A DNA stretch of 64,000 bases, taken from assembly GCA_049487715.1 (NCBI GenBank), contig CP150562.1, positions 650,249-714,248 of the forward strand, read 5' to 3'. Both the position numbers and the translations under genes were made by a program. Position 1 is the stretch's first letter; every line of letters begins with the position of its first letter. The DNA is from Pycnococcus provasolii (lineage: Eukaryota; Chlorophyta; Pseudoscourfieldiophyceae; Pseudoscourfieldiales). A model generated the notes under the pieces. That model did no database searches. It was not told the DNA's origin and saw only the letters and a program-made list of their open reading frames with translations. Positions 18,331-26,119 of the stretch are shown in pieces.

Positions 18331-19206
18331 ATGGCGTCTGCCGATGTTCCGTCGACGACAACTGCAAATGCCCGTCCAAAGTCCAACCCGTCTGAAGACG
18401 AACCTGAGGAGGACGCTGAGCTCTTATTGAAGAGCTTCTTCGCGGACATCAGGGACACGGACCGAACGCTGGAAGTCGAGCGCGTGCTTGGCGCCTTCAA
18501 ACTCAACCCGTACGAGTACCTCAACGTCCCGTTCGACGCCGACGACGCCGCTATCAAGCGCGCGTTCCGGAAAAGCAGCCTCGTCATACACCCGGACAAG
18601 TGCAAACACGAACACGCGAAGGACGCGTTCGAGGCGCTAGGGGCGGCGTACAAGGTGCTCACAGACGAAACCAGAAAGGCGTCCGTCGATGCGGTACTGA
18701 ACTACTGCAAGGAGCTTGTCTCTAAGGAGTGGGGAAAGACGGCGGCGAAGGATGGAGCCATGCGCATGCGCGCGCTCGTCGCGTCGCAGCGCGGCGAGGA
18801 GTACGACTTCACGACGACACCTGAATTCCATAACGCGTGGAAGGCGAAGGCGCGCGAGGTGATGGCGCAGGCGGAGTGGCGCAAGCGGAAGCAAGCGCTG
18901 CGCATCAAGGACGAGGAGGGGCGGCAGCGTGAGCTAGAGGAGGAGCAGCGGGACGCTCGCAAGCAGAAAAGGGAAGCTGTAGCACAGTGGGAGAAAGGAA
19001 GAGAGAGCAGAGTGGACACTTGGCGCGGGTTTCACAAAGGCGGTGGGCAGTCTGGTGGTTCGTCTGCTGCTGCTGCGGGTGCTGCTGCGGGTGCTGCTGC
19101 GGGTAGTGCGGCGGGTAGTGCGGCAGCTGCGCCAAAGAAATCTACTGCTGGACCGAGGAGAGGTGTCGTGGGTGCCATCAAGCCACCCAAGGTTCGGATG
19201 CAGTGA
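18331..19206 (+). CDS. DNAJC8: DNAJC8/SPF31-like J-domain spliceosomal protein
   Basis: 291 residues. LNPYEYLNVPFDADDAAIKR begins the J domain (about 55-115), and its HPD motif is in VIHPDKCKH. A long charged helix follows (about 165-240; WRKRKQALRIKDEEGRQREL), as in DNAJC8. The C-terminus is basic with Gly/Ala repeats and ends GAIKPPKVRMQ. DNAJC8 associates with the spliceosome and stimulates Hsp70; that role is assumed by family. The Ala-Gly segment is coded by a GCTGCTGCGGGT-type repeat. The 3' end abuts convergent Ku80 (36 bp between stops). Confidence 0.85.
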   Translation: MASADVPSTTTANARPKSNPSEDEPEEDAELLLKSFFADIRDTDRTLEVERVLGAFKLNPYEYLNVPFDADDAAIKRAFRKSSLVIHPDKCKHEHAKDAFEALGAAYKVLTDETRKASVDAVLNYCKELVSKEWGKTAAKDGAMRMRALVASQRGEEYDFTTTPEFHNAWKAKAREVMAQAEWRKRKQALRIKDEEGRQRELEEEQRDARKQKREAVAQWEKGRESRVDTWRGFHKGGGQSGGSSAAAAGAAAGAAAGSAAGSAAAAPKKSTAGPRRGVVGAIKPPKVRMQ

Positions 19207-19229
19207 TAAAAAAAAAGAAAAGTTGTCTT

Positions 19230-19241
19230 TGTAATATTACA
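19230..19241. terminator. Back-to-back UGUAA signals serving convergent DNAJC8 and Ku80
   Basis: TGTAATATTACA holds TGTAA on the plus strand (19230-19234) and its reverse (TTACA, 19237-19241) for the minus-strand gene, in the 36-bp gap between the two stop codons. The 12-mer is an exact inverted repeat. Confidence 0.6.
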
Positions 19242-19242
19242 C

Positions 19243-21339
19243 TCAAATTTCAAACTTCAAGTTGTTACACTTCTGCGCCTCCCCCAGGCTGCGCAGCGAT
19301 TCTGCAAGCTCGGTGCGACGGCGCTTTGACGCAGGCACGGGAAGATCAAGGAGTGCCTCGCGTAGTACGATGTCGTCAATCGGGTCATGTTGCACCGCCG
19401 CTTTTGCCGCCGCCAGCAAACCTTCCGCCGATGGAACGGTCGGGGCGGGGGCGGCAAATGCAGCAAGATCCTCTCCATCCAACTCCGCCACGTTGTTGCC
19501 TTCGACTTCTGCACGTGCAGCGTGAGCACGATGCAGCGCGACGTGAAATTTTTGCATGATGGGATTTGGCGTCGTCTCAGGTGCGAGTTCGTCGTCAAGG
19601 TCAAGAAGTCTGACGGAACGCCTCGCCGCATTCAACTGCGCTTCGCTAGGCTGCTCGCGAGGTTCATCGGCGATGGCATGGTGCATCTTCACATCGTCTT
19701 TGAATGGAAGTCGCGAATACAGCAGCGCGTCGTGCGGGGTTCTATTTGTTGCGGCACCGGGTGGCAGGCTGGCATCCGCCGGATAAGGTACGAGCACACC
19801 GAGCTCAACTTTGGTTCCAGTTCCGTCGTCGAGTCGCACGATTGCTACCACATCCTGTTCCAGCATGGAGCGGCAGAGTGCCCCGACGACGAGGCGCGAG
19901 GATGTGCTCGGGGTGAGGTGCTTGCTGCTCGCCTTCTGCGGATTCGACGCGCACACAACCTCTGCAGAACTCATCCACAAATGGCGTGGGACGCAGTTGC
20001 GTGGAACGAAGCTCGTCACGAGCATGCTTCCTCCAGGCAAATCGTCCGCATGCTTGCTCTTTCTCATAGCCTCGAGGCGTTCTTGGTTGAGCCTTTCAAA
20101 CTCCTCGTCGCGTACTGGCAGCGAGTCACGGCCATATGTCTGCATCTTCATCGTCTTGTCGACCGTCATGACTCTCGACGACGACGCGGGATCGCTGGCG
20201 TACGGGCTCGCAGCCTCCGCAGCCGCAAGAGCCTCCGCATCGCCGGGCTTCGGTCGGTAATACTTCGGAAGGAAGTCGTCATCTTGGTCTTTCCACTCCT
20301 CTCTCATTTTCTGAAAGGGGCTCTTGGGTGGCATGTTTGCTGTAACTGGCACCAGTCCTGGCGACAGTGGCGTCGCCGTCATCGCGGATGGTTCGCGTGC
20401 TGGAGAAGTCGGCAACTGCAGCTTGACGTACTGCGTGTCCCTTTTGATGTCCGGGTCACCACCTCTTGGAACAGCCTCCTCCTCCGCCTTGTAGTACATC
20501 GCCATGTCCACCGCCATCCAGCGACCACCTCCTATGCACAACTTGTGTATTTTGCTCTTGTGCGTTTGCATTGGCTTGGTTTTCAGCTTATTCAGACGCA
20601 CCGCGCACACTTCCGAGACGTTGCATGCGTGCCTCATGACAAACTTGGCGCTGGTCAAGCCGTTCAGAGACTCCGCAAGTGCCCACGCACGCCGTATGCC
20701 AGCGTGAGGCGTCGTCCGTTTCCAACCTTGGTAGTGCGGGTCGACGGCAACGAGCTCGACATTCTGCACGACGTCCCCGTCGACAAAATTTCGAACGTAT
20801 TCCGCATCCCCGCCTTCTCTTGCTTCGTCGTCCAAAGCGCACGTCAATGGCGAGAACACGGTAATGTGCGCCTTTCTGGTTTTTGTTTCTTCAGGGAGCT
20901 CTGTTCGAGCGACATAGCACGCGACGGCGAGCGCCTCCAGCCAGTCTGCTCGTTGAGCACTTGAAGTGGCGTTGGCGTTGGCGTTGGCGTTGGCGGTGCT
21001 TACCAGTTCTTCCTTATTTTGCTTGTCGAGCAGCCACGAGAGGAGCGCATCGTTCGGTTCCTGCAGGTGCCTTGCCACGACGATTGCGTTGTAGTCGTCG
21101 TAGGACGCAAGCTCTGCTGACGACTCGAGGAACGCGTCACGCAGCGGGTTAGCTGTCTGAGAGGATCCGAACACGACGACGGCGATTCGCGTATTTTTGT
21201 GCGTGTCGCCCTCGGCACGGAAGCACAGCTGCGCTTTCAGAAAGCACGCGCGCCAGACGGCCGCCATGCACTTTGGCGACCGCTTCGCGAGCGTGGCGTC
21301 AACGCACAGCACGTGCGCGTTTATCGTAGACGTCGCCAT
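19243..21339 (-). CDS. KU80: Ku80 (Ku86) DNA-end-binding subunit
   Basis: 698 residues. The N-terminal vWA-like domain begins HVLCVDATLAKRSPK. The Ku core beta-barrel region lies around residues 445-590, with NPQKASSKHL, ALCRSMLEQDVVAIVRL and the Ku80-typical SRLPFKDDVKMHH loop. The C-terminal arm is helical. Ku70/Ku80 forms the ring that loads on DNA ends in non-homologous end joining and protects telomeres. The length fits plant Ku80 (about 680). I see no extended DNA-PK-binding C-terminus, as in plants. A strong TTAGGG-rich promoter element starts 52 bp upstream. Confidence 0.82.
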   Translation of the reverse strand: MATSTINAHVLCVDATLAKRSPKCMAAVWRACFLKAQLCFRAEGDTHKNTRIAVVVFGSSQTANPLRDAFLESSAELASYDDYNAIVVARHLQEPNDALLSWLLDKQNKEELVSTANANANANATSSAQRADWLEALAVACYVARTELPEETKTRKAHITVFSPLTCALDDEAREGGDAEYVRNFVDGDVVQNVELVAVDPHYQGWKRTTPHAGIRRAWALAESLNGLTSAKFVMRHACNVSEVCAVRLNKLKTKPMQTHKSKIHKLCIGGGRWMAVDMAMYYKAEEEAVPRGGDPDIKRDTQYVKLQLPTSPAREPSAMTATPLSPGLVPVTANMPPKSPFQKMREEWKDQDDDFLPKYYRPKPGDAEALAAAEAASPYASDPASSSRVMTVDKTMKMQTYGRDSLPVRDEEFERLNQERLEAMRKSKHADDLPGGSMLVTSFVPRNCVPRHLWMSSAEVVCASNPQKASSKHLTPSTSSRLVVGALCRSMLEQDVVAIVRLDDGTGTKVELGVLVPYPADASLPPGAATNRTPHDALLYSRLPFKDDVKMHHAIADEPREQPSEAQLNAARRSVRLLDLDDELAPETTPNPIMQKFHVALHRAHAARAEVEGNNVAELDGEDLAAFAAPAPTVPSAEGLLAAAKAAVQHDPIDDIVLREALLDLPVPASKRRRTELAESLRSLGEAQKCNNLKFEI

Positions 21340-21390
21340 GGCGAGTGAACAATGAAGTTCGCCTGCTTTGGGGCAAAGCAGGGCCTTCGC

Positions 21391-21436
21391 GGTTAGGGTT
21401 AGGGTTAGGGCTAGGGCTAGGGTTCGGGTTAGGGTT
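21391..21436. promoter_or_regulatory. Telomere-motif cluster in the Ku80 promoter
   Basis: Eight degenerate TTAGGG-type units (GGTTAGGGTTAGGGTTAGGG then CTAGGG and TTCGGG variants) start 52 bp before the Ku80 ATG. In the gene's sense they read AACCCTAACCCTAA. Confidence 0.6.
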
Positions 21437-21474
21437 GTTGATGTCTTACATCTAATATCAATAACAAGTGTAAG

Positions 21475-23112
21475 TTACAACAGTGCCGCGCGCACGGCTG
21501 CAATGAGAGCCTGCGGCGCACCTTCAGCGTTGCCGAACGACGGCAAATAGTTGACGTCGATGACGTAAACGCCACCCTTGGGATTGGAGATGACGTCGAA
21601 GCCAAACCACCGCAGCCCGAATGCACGTGCGATGTGACCCGCGATCGTTCGAAGCAAGTCTGCCGGTGGAGGAGGTAGATTGTGAGGTGGCGCTTGTGCG
21701 ACTGGCATCGACTTGAGCGCGTGAAATGGCACACACGCACGTCCCGCGTTGCGGAAAAGTGAGGCGGCGTCAGGCAACGACGGAAGAGTCGAGGCGTGGC
21801 ACCAAAGGTCGTCGTCGTCGTCGCCGCCGTCGTGTTCGCCGTCCTTTCGCGCGTCGATGCAGTAACACTTGAAGAACACCTCGCCGTGATTAACCAGCCG
21901 CATGGCAATGCAGGGGAGGGGCACGGACAGCAGTGCGTCAACAACTGCGCTTGCATCGGACACCGCACACATGTCATGAGAGCGCGGCGTCCCGCAAGCC
22001 TCGTCCGCCTTGAGGAGAATCGGAAATCCAAGCTGATTGCACGCGTCGACCACCTGCTCCGGCGTCGTGAGAGGTCCGCTCCAATCAGGCACGGCGGCAT
22101 GGCATCCGGTGGCCATGGCACATGCCTTGGCGGTGAGCATGAGCATACGCGATCGAAAGGACACGCGCTGCACGTTTGGCCACGGATCCAGCAAAGGCAC
22201 GGGTCTAGGAAGCGAACGCTGGCAGGCGGCTGGCAAGTCGCCGCGTGCGCCGATGGTGTACGTGTCCTTGGTGGCGATGGTCAGCGCATCGTCGTTCGTC
22301 GCGCACGGGTGCCTGTCCGTCGCCTTGTGCAGCACGGCGTCGGTGGCCTGTAGCTGGGCCTGCAGTGGCGCGAGAGCGAAGCTGATGGGTGCAAACACGA
22401 CAGTTCCCGCTTGTGCCGGTGTTTGCGGCGTGACGAGAGGCTGTGGGACTAGAGGTAGCATATTTGCTCTTCTTAGCGATCGCCAGCGTTTAAGTTCCAT
22501 CGCCACCTTGACGACAGCACACGGCACGGTCGCTTGTGCGGCTGCTCTCGCTGCAAACAGTTGGAGCACCTCAAGCGGCGACGTGGGCGCGCCGATGTCG
22601 TCGTCAGACGTTGGCGTGATAGTTGCTGTTCCATTCGTGTGTGCTGGTTGCACGAGAAGCAGAGCTGCCGAGCACCCTGTGTTGACCGCCGCCCATGTTG
22701 CGATTCTCGGCGGAGCGACGACGAGTATGCTTTCCGTGCCTACTCTCCACCGTGCGGCTGCCTCCTGCACAGCCTCGTCCATTCGCGTTGCTGAATTCGT
22801 TTCGATGAGGTTGCATACGAGTTGCGTGGATACGTGGTTGTTTCCCGTGAGTTTGTCCATCTCCTCGCAGACTCGCACGAGTGCTTGATTCTGCGTCGGC
22901 GTATCCTGCGTTCGTTCGTTTCGCGTGACGACGACGGCGACTCTCCCGTTCGTGGCGTCTCTGATTGCGTCGATCATCGCGGCCATTTCGAGCGCGCAAA
23001 CACGGTTTTGGTCCGTCACAGATTCCCCAAGGACGATTGGCATGGCGGCGTCAACGTGCACGAGGCACGCGAGGCACGGCACCCCGGCACTGCCCCCATG
23101 GCGCGCCATCAT
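21475..23112 (-). CDS. ITPK: Inositol-tetrakisphosphate 1-kinase (ITPK), ATP-grasp, N-terminally extended
   Basis: 545 residues from MMARHGG. The first in-frame ATG (23181) would add a hydrophobic, Pro-rich stretch that looks like leader. The C-terminal ~230 residues are the ITPK ATP-grasp fold: GFPILLKADEACGTPRSH, CIAMRLVNHGEVFFKCYCID, and the metal-binding FGFDVISNPKGGVYVIDVNY plus LPSFGN (the family DVNYFPSY). The enzyme phosphorylates inositol tris/tetrakisphosphates on the path to phytate and pyrophosphates. The ~310-residue front part recalls the long plant ITPK4 type rather than the ~320-residue ITPK1. TGTAAC overlaps the stop (21474-21479). Confidence 0.82.
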   Translation of the reverse strand: MMARHGGSAGVPCLACLVHVDAAMPIVLGESVTDQNRVCALEMAAMIDAIRDATNGRVAVVVTRNERTQDTPTQNQALVRVCEEMDKLTGNNHVSTQLVCNLIETNSATRMDEAVQEAAARWRVGTESILVVAPPRIATWAAVNTGCSAALLLVQPAHTNGTATITPTSDDDIGAPTSPLEVLQLFAARAAAQATVPCAVVKVAMELKRWRSLRRANMLPLVPQPLVTPQTPAQAGTVVFAPISFALAPLQAQLQATDAVLHKATDRHPCATNDDALTIATKDTYTIGARGDLPAACQRSLPRPVPLLDPWPNVQRVSFRSRMLMLTAKACAMATGCHAAVPDWSGPLTTPEQVVDACNQLGFPILLKADEACGTPRSHDMCAVSDASAVVDALLSVPLPCIAMRLVNHGEVFFKCYCIDARKDGEHDGGDDDDDLWCHASTLPSLPDAASLFRNAGRACVPFHALKSMPVAQAPPHNLPPPPADLLRTIAGHIARAFGLRWFGFDVISNPKGGVYVIDVNYLPSFGNAEGAPQALIAAVRAALL

Positions 23113-23563
23113 GGGCCTGAGAGAGAGAGAGAGGGGTGGAGGTGGGGTGGGGGCAAAAAAAAGGAAACCCCGAATAATCATGACGACAACGTAACCCCTA
23201 ACTGGAACCCGATTTGCCAAAACACAGGCACCTGCCAGTCCTCTCAGATAATAACGAGCAGGTGCAGGTGGAAAAATCCCCTCGATAAGGGGATCCGTCT
23301 TAGGCTGGTAAGAATAGGTTGTGGTTCCCTCCCCTCCTCCTCCTCCCTGCTGTTCCTGCGCAAACCCACCTTACCTTTTTTTATGCAGGGTTCGAACGTT
23401 TATGCGCGGTTTGGTTTGGTTTGGTGGTTCCTTTTCCACGGATGCTCATTCTCATTTTTAATCTTATTCTATCTCTGTTGTCTGCGCTGCTTCCGTTGTA
23501 TACCTCTTCTTCTTCGTTGTATTTATATCCCCTCTGAGTGAGTGAGTCTCAAGAAGGTTTGTG
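23113..23563. other. Bidirectional promoter between ITPK and DeSI genes
   Basis: No gene seen. The last ~100 bases before 23564 are T/C-rich, as in a 5' UTR. GGTTCGAAC at 23388 looks like a tRNA B box but no tRNA fold surrounds it. Confidence 0.4.
23193..23202. promoter_or_regulatory. AACCCCTAAC motif upstream of ITPK
   Basis: Telo-box-like motif 81 bp before the chosen ITPK start; it also lies within reach of the later plus-strand gene. Confidence 0.35.
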
Positions 23564-24550
23564 ATGGACTCCGATGACATGGATGGTGGTGCGCCAGTCA
23601 CCTTGCACGTCTACGAGCTGTCGGGAGGACTCGCGGCGCAAATGTCGCACATATTATTAGGGAAAACGATAACGGGCATATGGCATACCGGCGTGTGCGT
23701 GTACGGAAGAGAGTACTTCTTTGGTGGAGGAATCTGCGACGGTGCGCCTGGCATGACGCCGTTCGGACCGCCGCACGAACGCGTGACGATCGGAACGACG
23801 CACGTGCCACGCGCGATGTTCGAGGAACTGCTTGCAGAGCTGTCCGCGCGATTTCACGCGGCGACGTACAGCCTCATGCACAACAACTGCAACCACTTCA
23901 GCGAGGAGGTTTGCCAATTTCTCGTGGGGCGGGGAATCCCGTCGCACATTCTGCAGCTGCCGCAGGAAGTTCTGAGTAGTCCCGCAGGGGCTATGCTTGC
24001 GCCGCTGCTCGAAGGATTCGAGGCGCAGATGCGCGGCGTGACGAGCGAAAGTGCGGCAGTCACGTACGGAGGCGGATATGGCGGCAATAATGGCGTCGGC
24101 GTCGGTGTCGGCGTCGGCGGTCTCGCGAGCGCGCTCGCACCGGCTGCAGACAGTGCGTCGGCAGGGTCGGCGCCGGCAACGCCGCTGCCGACGATTGGCG
24201 GTGCAAGGGGTGGCGAAAGACCTTCTTTGGATATGCGACCTCCGCCAAGTCCATTTCCTACTGACTTGTTGACAAACATGATGGCACGCACAGCCACCGA
24301 GGAGCCGCCGACACCGGTGACTCCCGCCGGCGGCGGGTTTGCAGCTATGAACGGAGACGGTGGAGGACGCGTTCCCATCGCGCCGCCTGCGGCGCCGGCG
24401 AAGCCACCCGGCGACTCAAACGCAAGTGGTGGTGGTGGCAGTGGCGGCGGCGGCGGCGGCGGTGGTGTTGGCGACGTTGGCGGTGGAGGTACTTCGTCAG
24501 GTGCCACCGCCGACGCGTCCGCACCGCCCGGAGCTCGACGCGCCCTGTAA
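23564..24550 (+). CDS. DeSI/PPPDE-family deSUMOylating or deubiquitinating peptidase
   Basis: 328 residues from the ATG at 23564. The PPPDE papain-like domain is residues 11-145: VTLHVYELSGGLAAQMSHIL, catalytic His41 in IWHTGVCVYG, and catalytic Cys109 in MHNNCNHFSEE. Positions match animal DeSI-1 almost exactly. The enzyme removes SUMO or ubiquitin from targets, or acts as a palmitoyl thioesterase in some reports. The last ~170 residues are low complexity, with Gly-Val and Gly-Gly runs and Pro-rich blocks, unlike the short DeSI-1. The PUL/thioredoxin parts of PPPDE fusions are absent. Confidence 0.88.
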   Translation: MDSDDMDGGAPVTLHVYELSGGLAAQMSHILLGKTITGIWHTGVCVYGREYFFGGGICDGAPGMTPFGPPHERVTIGTTHVPRAMFEELLAELSARFHAATYSLMHNNCNHFSEEVCQFLVGRGIPSHILQLPQEVLSSPAGAMLAPLLEGFEAQMRGVTSESAAVTYGGGYGGNNGVGVGVGVGGLASALAPAADSASAGSAPATPLPTIGGARGGERPSLDMRPPPSPFPTDLLTNMMARTATEEPPTPVTPAGGGFAAMNGDGGGRVPIAPPAAPAKPPGDSNASGGGGSGGGGGGGGVGDVGGGGTSSGATADASAPPGARRAL

Positions 24551-24695
24551 TCCCGATATTCTGAGACATGTTTTCCACGTTTGTTGTTTTGCCTTTTGTG
24601 TTGGATTGGTTTGGCGTTTTCCGTTGGAACGCCGTGCGTGCGCGCGTCGCATCGTTTGAAAGAGCAGTTTGTATAAAGAAGGGGATGTTGAGTCA

Positions 24696-24701
24696 GTTAC
24701 A
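24696..24701 (-). terminator. UGUAAC polyadenylation signal of prefoldin 6
   Basis: GTTACA on the plus strand, 5 bp past the prefoldin stop. Convergent with DeSI. Confidence 0.45.
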
Positions 24702-24705
24702 CGTT

Positions 24706-25137
24706 TTACTGTGCAGCCGCTGCGGCAATTTGCTTCGCCTTCGCTACTCTCTGCTGCAGCTTGGTGATCTCTCCCTCCGCGGCCGTCATCTTCTGCTCCG
24801 CTGATGCGATCGCGGCGTCCGAGCGGCTGACTTCGTTTTGGATGAACTCGAGACGCTTGGCTACGTTTGCGCGTGCCTCTGCAATGTCCTGCTTGACGAG
24901 ACACGGCCCAACAAGTTTGTAGACGCCCGTTTCGTCGTCGTCCTGGTCCACGAGCGCGAGTTCGTTTTGCACCATTTCGTTTTCGTGTAGCTGCTGCGTC
25001 GCCTGGAGTCTCTTTCTGCTGTTGACGTTGACTTCTTTCTGCAGGTTCCTAAAATCCGTGACGGCGTGGTCGAGCTGCTCGCGCAGCTGGCGCTCGGTGT
25101 CCGACTGCGCGACCTTCTCAGAGAACTGCATCTCCAT
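24706..25137 (-). CDS. PFD6: Prefoldin subunit 6
   Basis: 143 residues, close to the usual length (about 125-130). Two long coiled-coil helices flank a short beta hairpin: the N-terminal helix has the family LHENEMVQNELALV stretch, then VYKLVGPCLVKQDIAEARAN, the PFD6 hairpin signature, then the C-terminal helix (RLEFIQNEVSRSDAAI). As a beta-type subunit of the hexameric prefoldin it hands unfolded actin and tubulin to the CCT chaperonin. The start is the only sensible ATG. Confidence 0.92.
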   Translation of the reverse strand: MEMQFSEKVAQSDTERQLREQLDHAVTDFRNLQKEVNVNSRKRLQATQQLHENEMVQNELALVDQDDDETGVYKLVGPCLVKQDIAEARANVAKRLEFIQNEVSRSDAAIASAEQKMTAAEGEITKLQQRVAKAKQIAAAAAQ

Positions 25138-25244
25138 AACGCGAGACTACAGTACAGTATTTTAATATGAGGACGAAACCAACAAAGAAATGTCCAGAAG
25201 AGATGGGAGTGTGATTTGGATCCAGGGGAGGGGAGGGGAGGTCC

Positions 25245-25275
25245 AAACCCTAACCCTAATCCAAACCCTAACCCC
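25245..25275. promoter_or_regulatory. Telo-box pair (AAACCCTAACCC)
   Basis: AAACCCTAACCCTAAT and AAACCCTAACCCC lie 108 bp upstream of prefoldin 6 and about 640 bp upstream of the UBP start. Confidence 0.55.
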
Positions 25276-25587
25276 GAAGCTCTTCCCGAAACAGAAAAGT
25301 GAAACCAGAAAACCCACAAGCAAGACGCACGCAAGACGCAAGGACTCACGAGGAGCCACGAGGACCCACAGGAGGAAGGAATTGGAAATAATCAATTGAA
25401 ATGGGGATCCGTCCTTACGTGCATAAATACATTTTTAGTAGCACAGGCCTGCTTTGCTTTCATTTCAGTTCCTTCTGCTCTCTGCTCTGCTTTCCCCCCC
25501 TTTCCCCTTTCTTCCCCTCATTCAGAAGCTCTCTCCTGCTTTGCGTTTAGGCATTGAACATTGGCACTTACTTCTTCCCGCTCCCGG

Positions 25588-25618
25588 CCTGTGCCTGTGC
25601 TTGTGCCTGTGCCTGTGC
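25588..25618. repeat. Hexamer repeat (TGTGCC/TGTGCT)n
   Basis: About five tandem TGTGCY hexamers in the leader of the UBP gene. Confidence 0.7.
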
Positions 25619-25912
25619 TCTTTTGAGATTATTCGTCTTGTGTGTGTCTCGCCTCTTTATCGTGTCACTGGTGTCGGCTGGTGTGGCTCGACCTTGGTGA
25701 GTGGACTTAGACTTCTCAGAGATTTGGTCTTGGTGTGGTGTCCCACGGGCGGGAATCGAATCATTCCTGAACCATTCTAAGAATATTCATTCTACGCTAG
25801 GGGTGTATCCATAAATCCGTACTTGCACCTGCAGAGATTTTTTGCAAAACCCACACCAAGCCGGGTCGCTTATCTGTCCGGTGTGTGTGTATCTTCGAAG
25901 GCGTATCTGGCA

Positions 25913-26058
25913 ATGACGGGAACGCAACAACAAAGGACAGCAGAGGACATGCACGACGACGACGACGACGACGAGCAACACCACCACCAACACAGAATGC
26001 AGCAGCAGCAGCAGGAGGAGGAGGAGGTGGTTGACGTCGGGGGGGAAGGTGTTGTCGT

Positions 26059-26119
<61 letters not shown>

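Larger units (their letters stand above)
25138..25912. other. Long bidirectional promoter/leader between prefoldin 6 and the giant UBP gene
   Basis: No gene supported. It holds telo-box motifs (25245-25275), a TGTGCC-type hexamer repeat (about 25588-25618) and a T/C-rich presumed 5' UTR. The UBP frame is open upstream of its ATG to about 25823 but without an ATG. Confidence 0.45.

Noticed and set aside
19387-20964. 525-codon plus-strand open frame
   Set aside because: Antisense shadow of Ku80.
23380-23400. tRNA gene suggested by GGTTCGAAC
   Set aside because: No acceptor-stem pairing or A box at a proper distance.
17481-25275. Interstitial telomere arrays from chromosome fusion
   Set aside because: The arrays are short, degenerate, in both orientations and always in promoters; a fusion would leave one long head-to-head array.
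25823-25912. N-terminal extension of the giant UBP
   Set aside because: The first codon there is TTG; the first ATG is at 25913.
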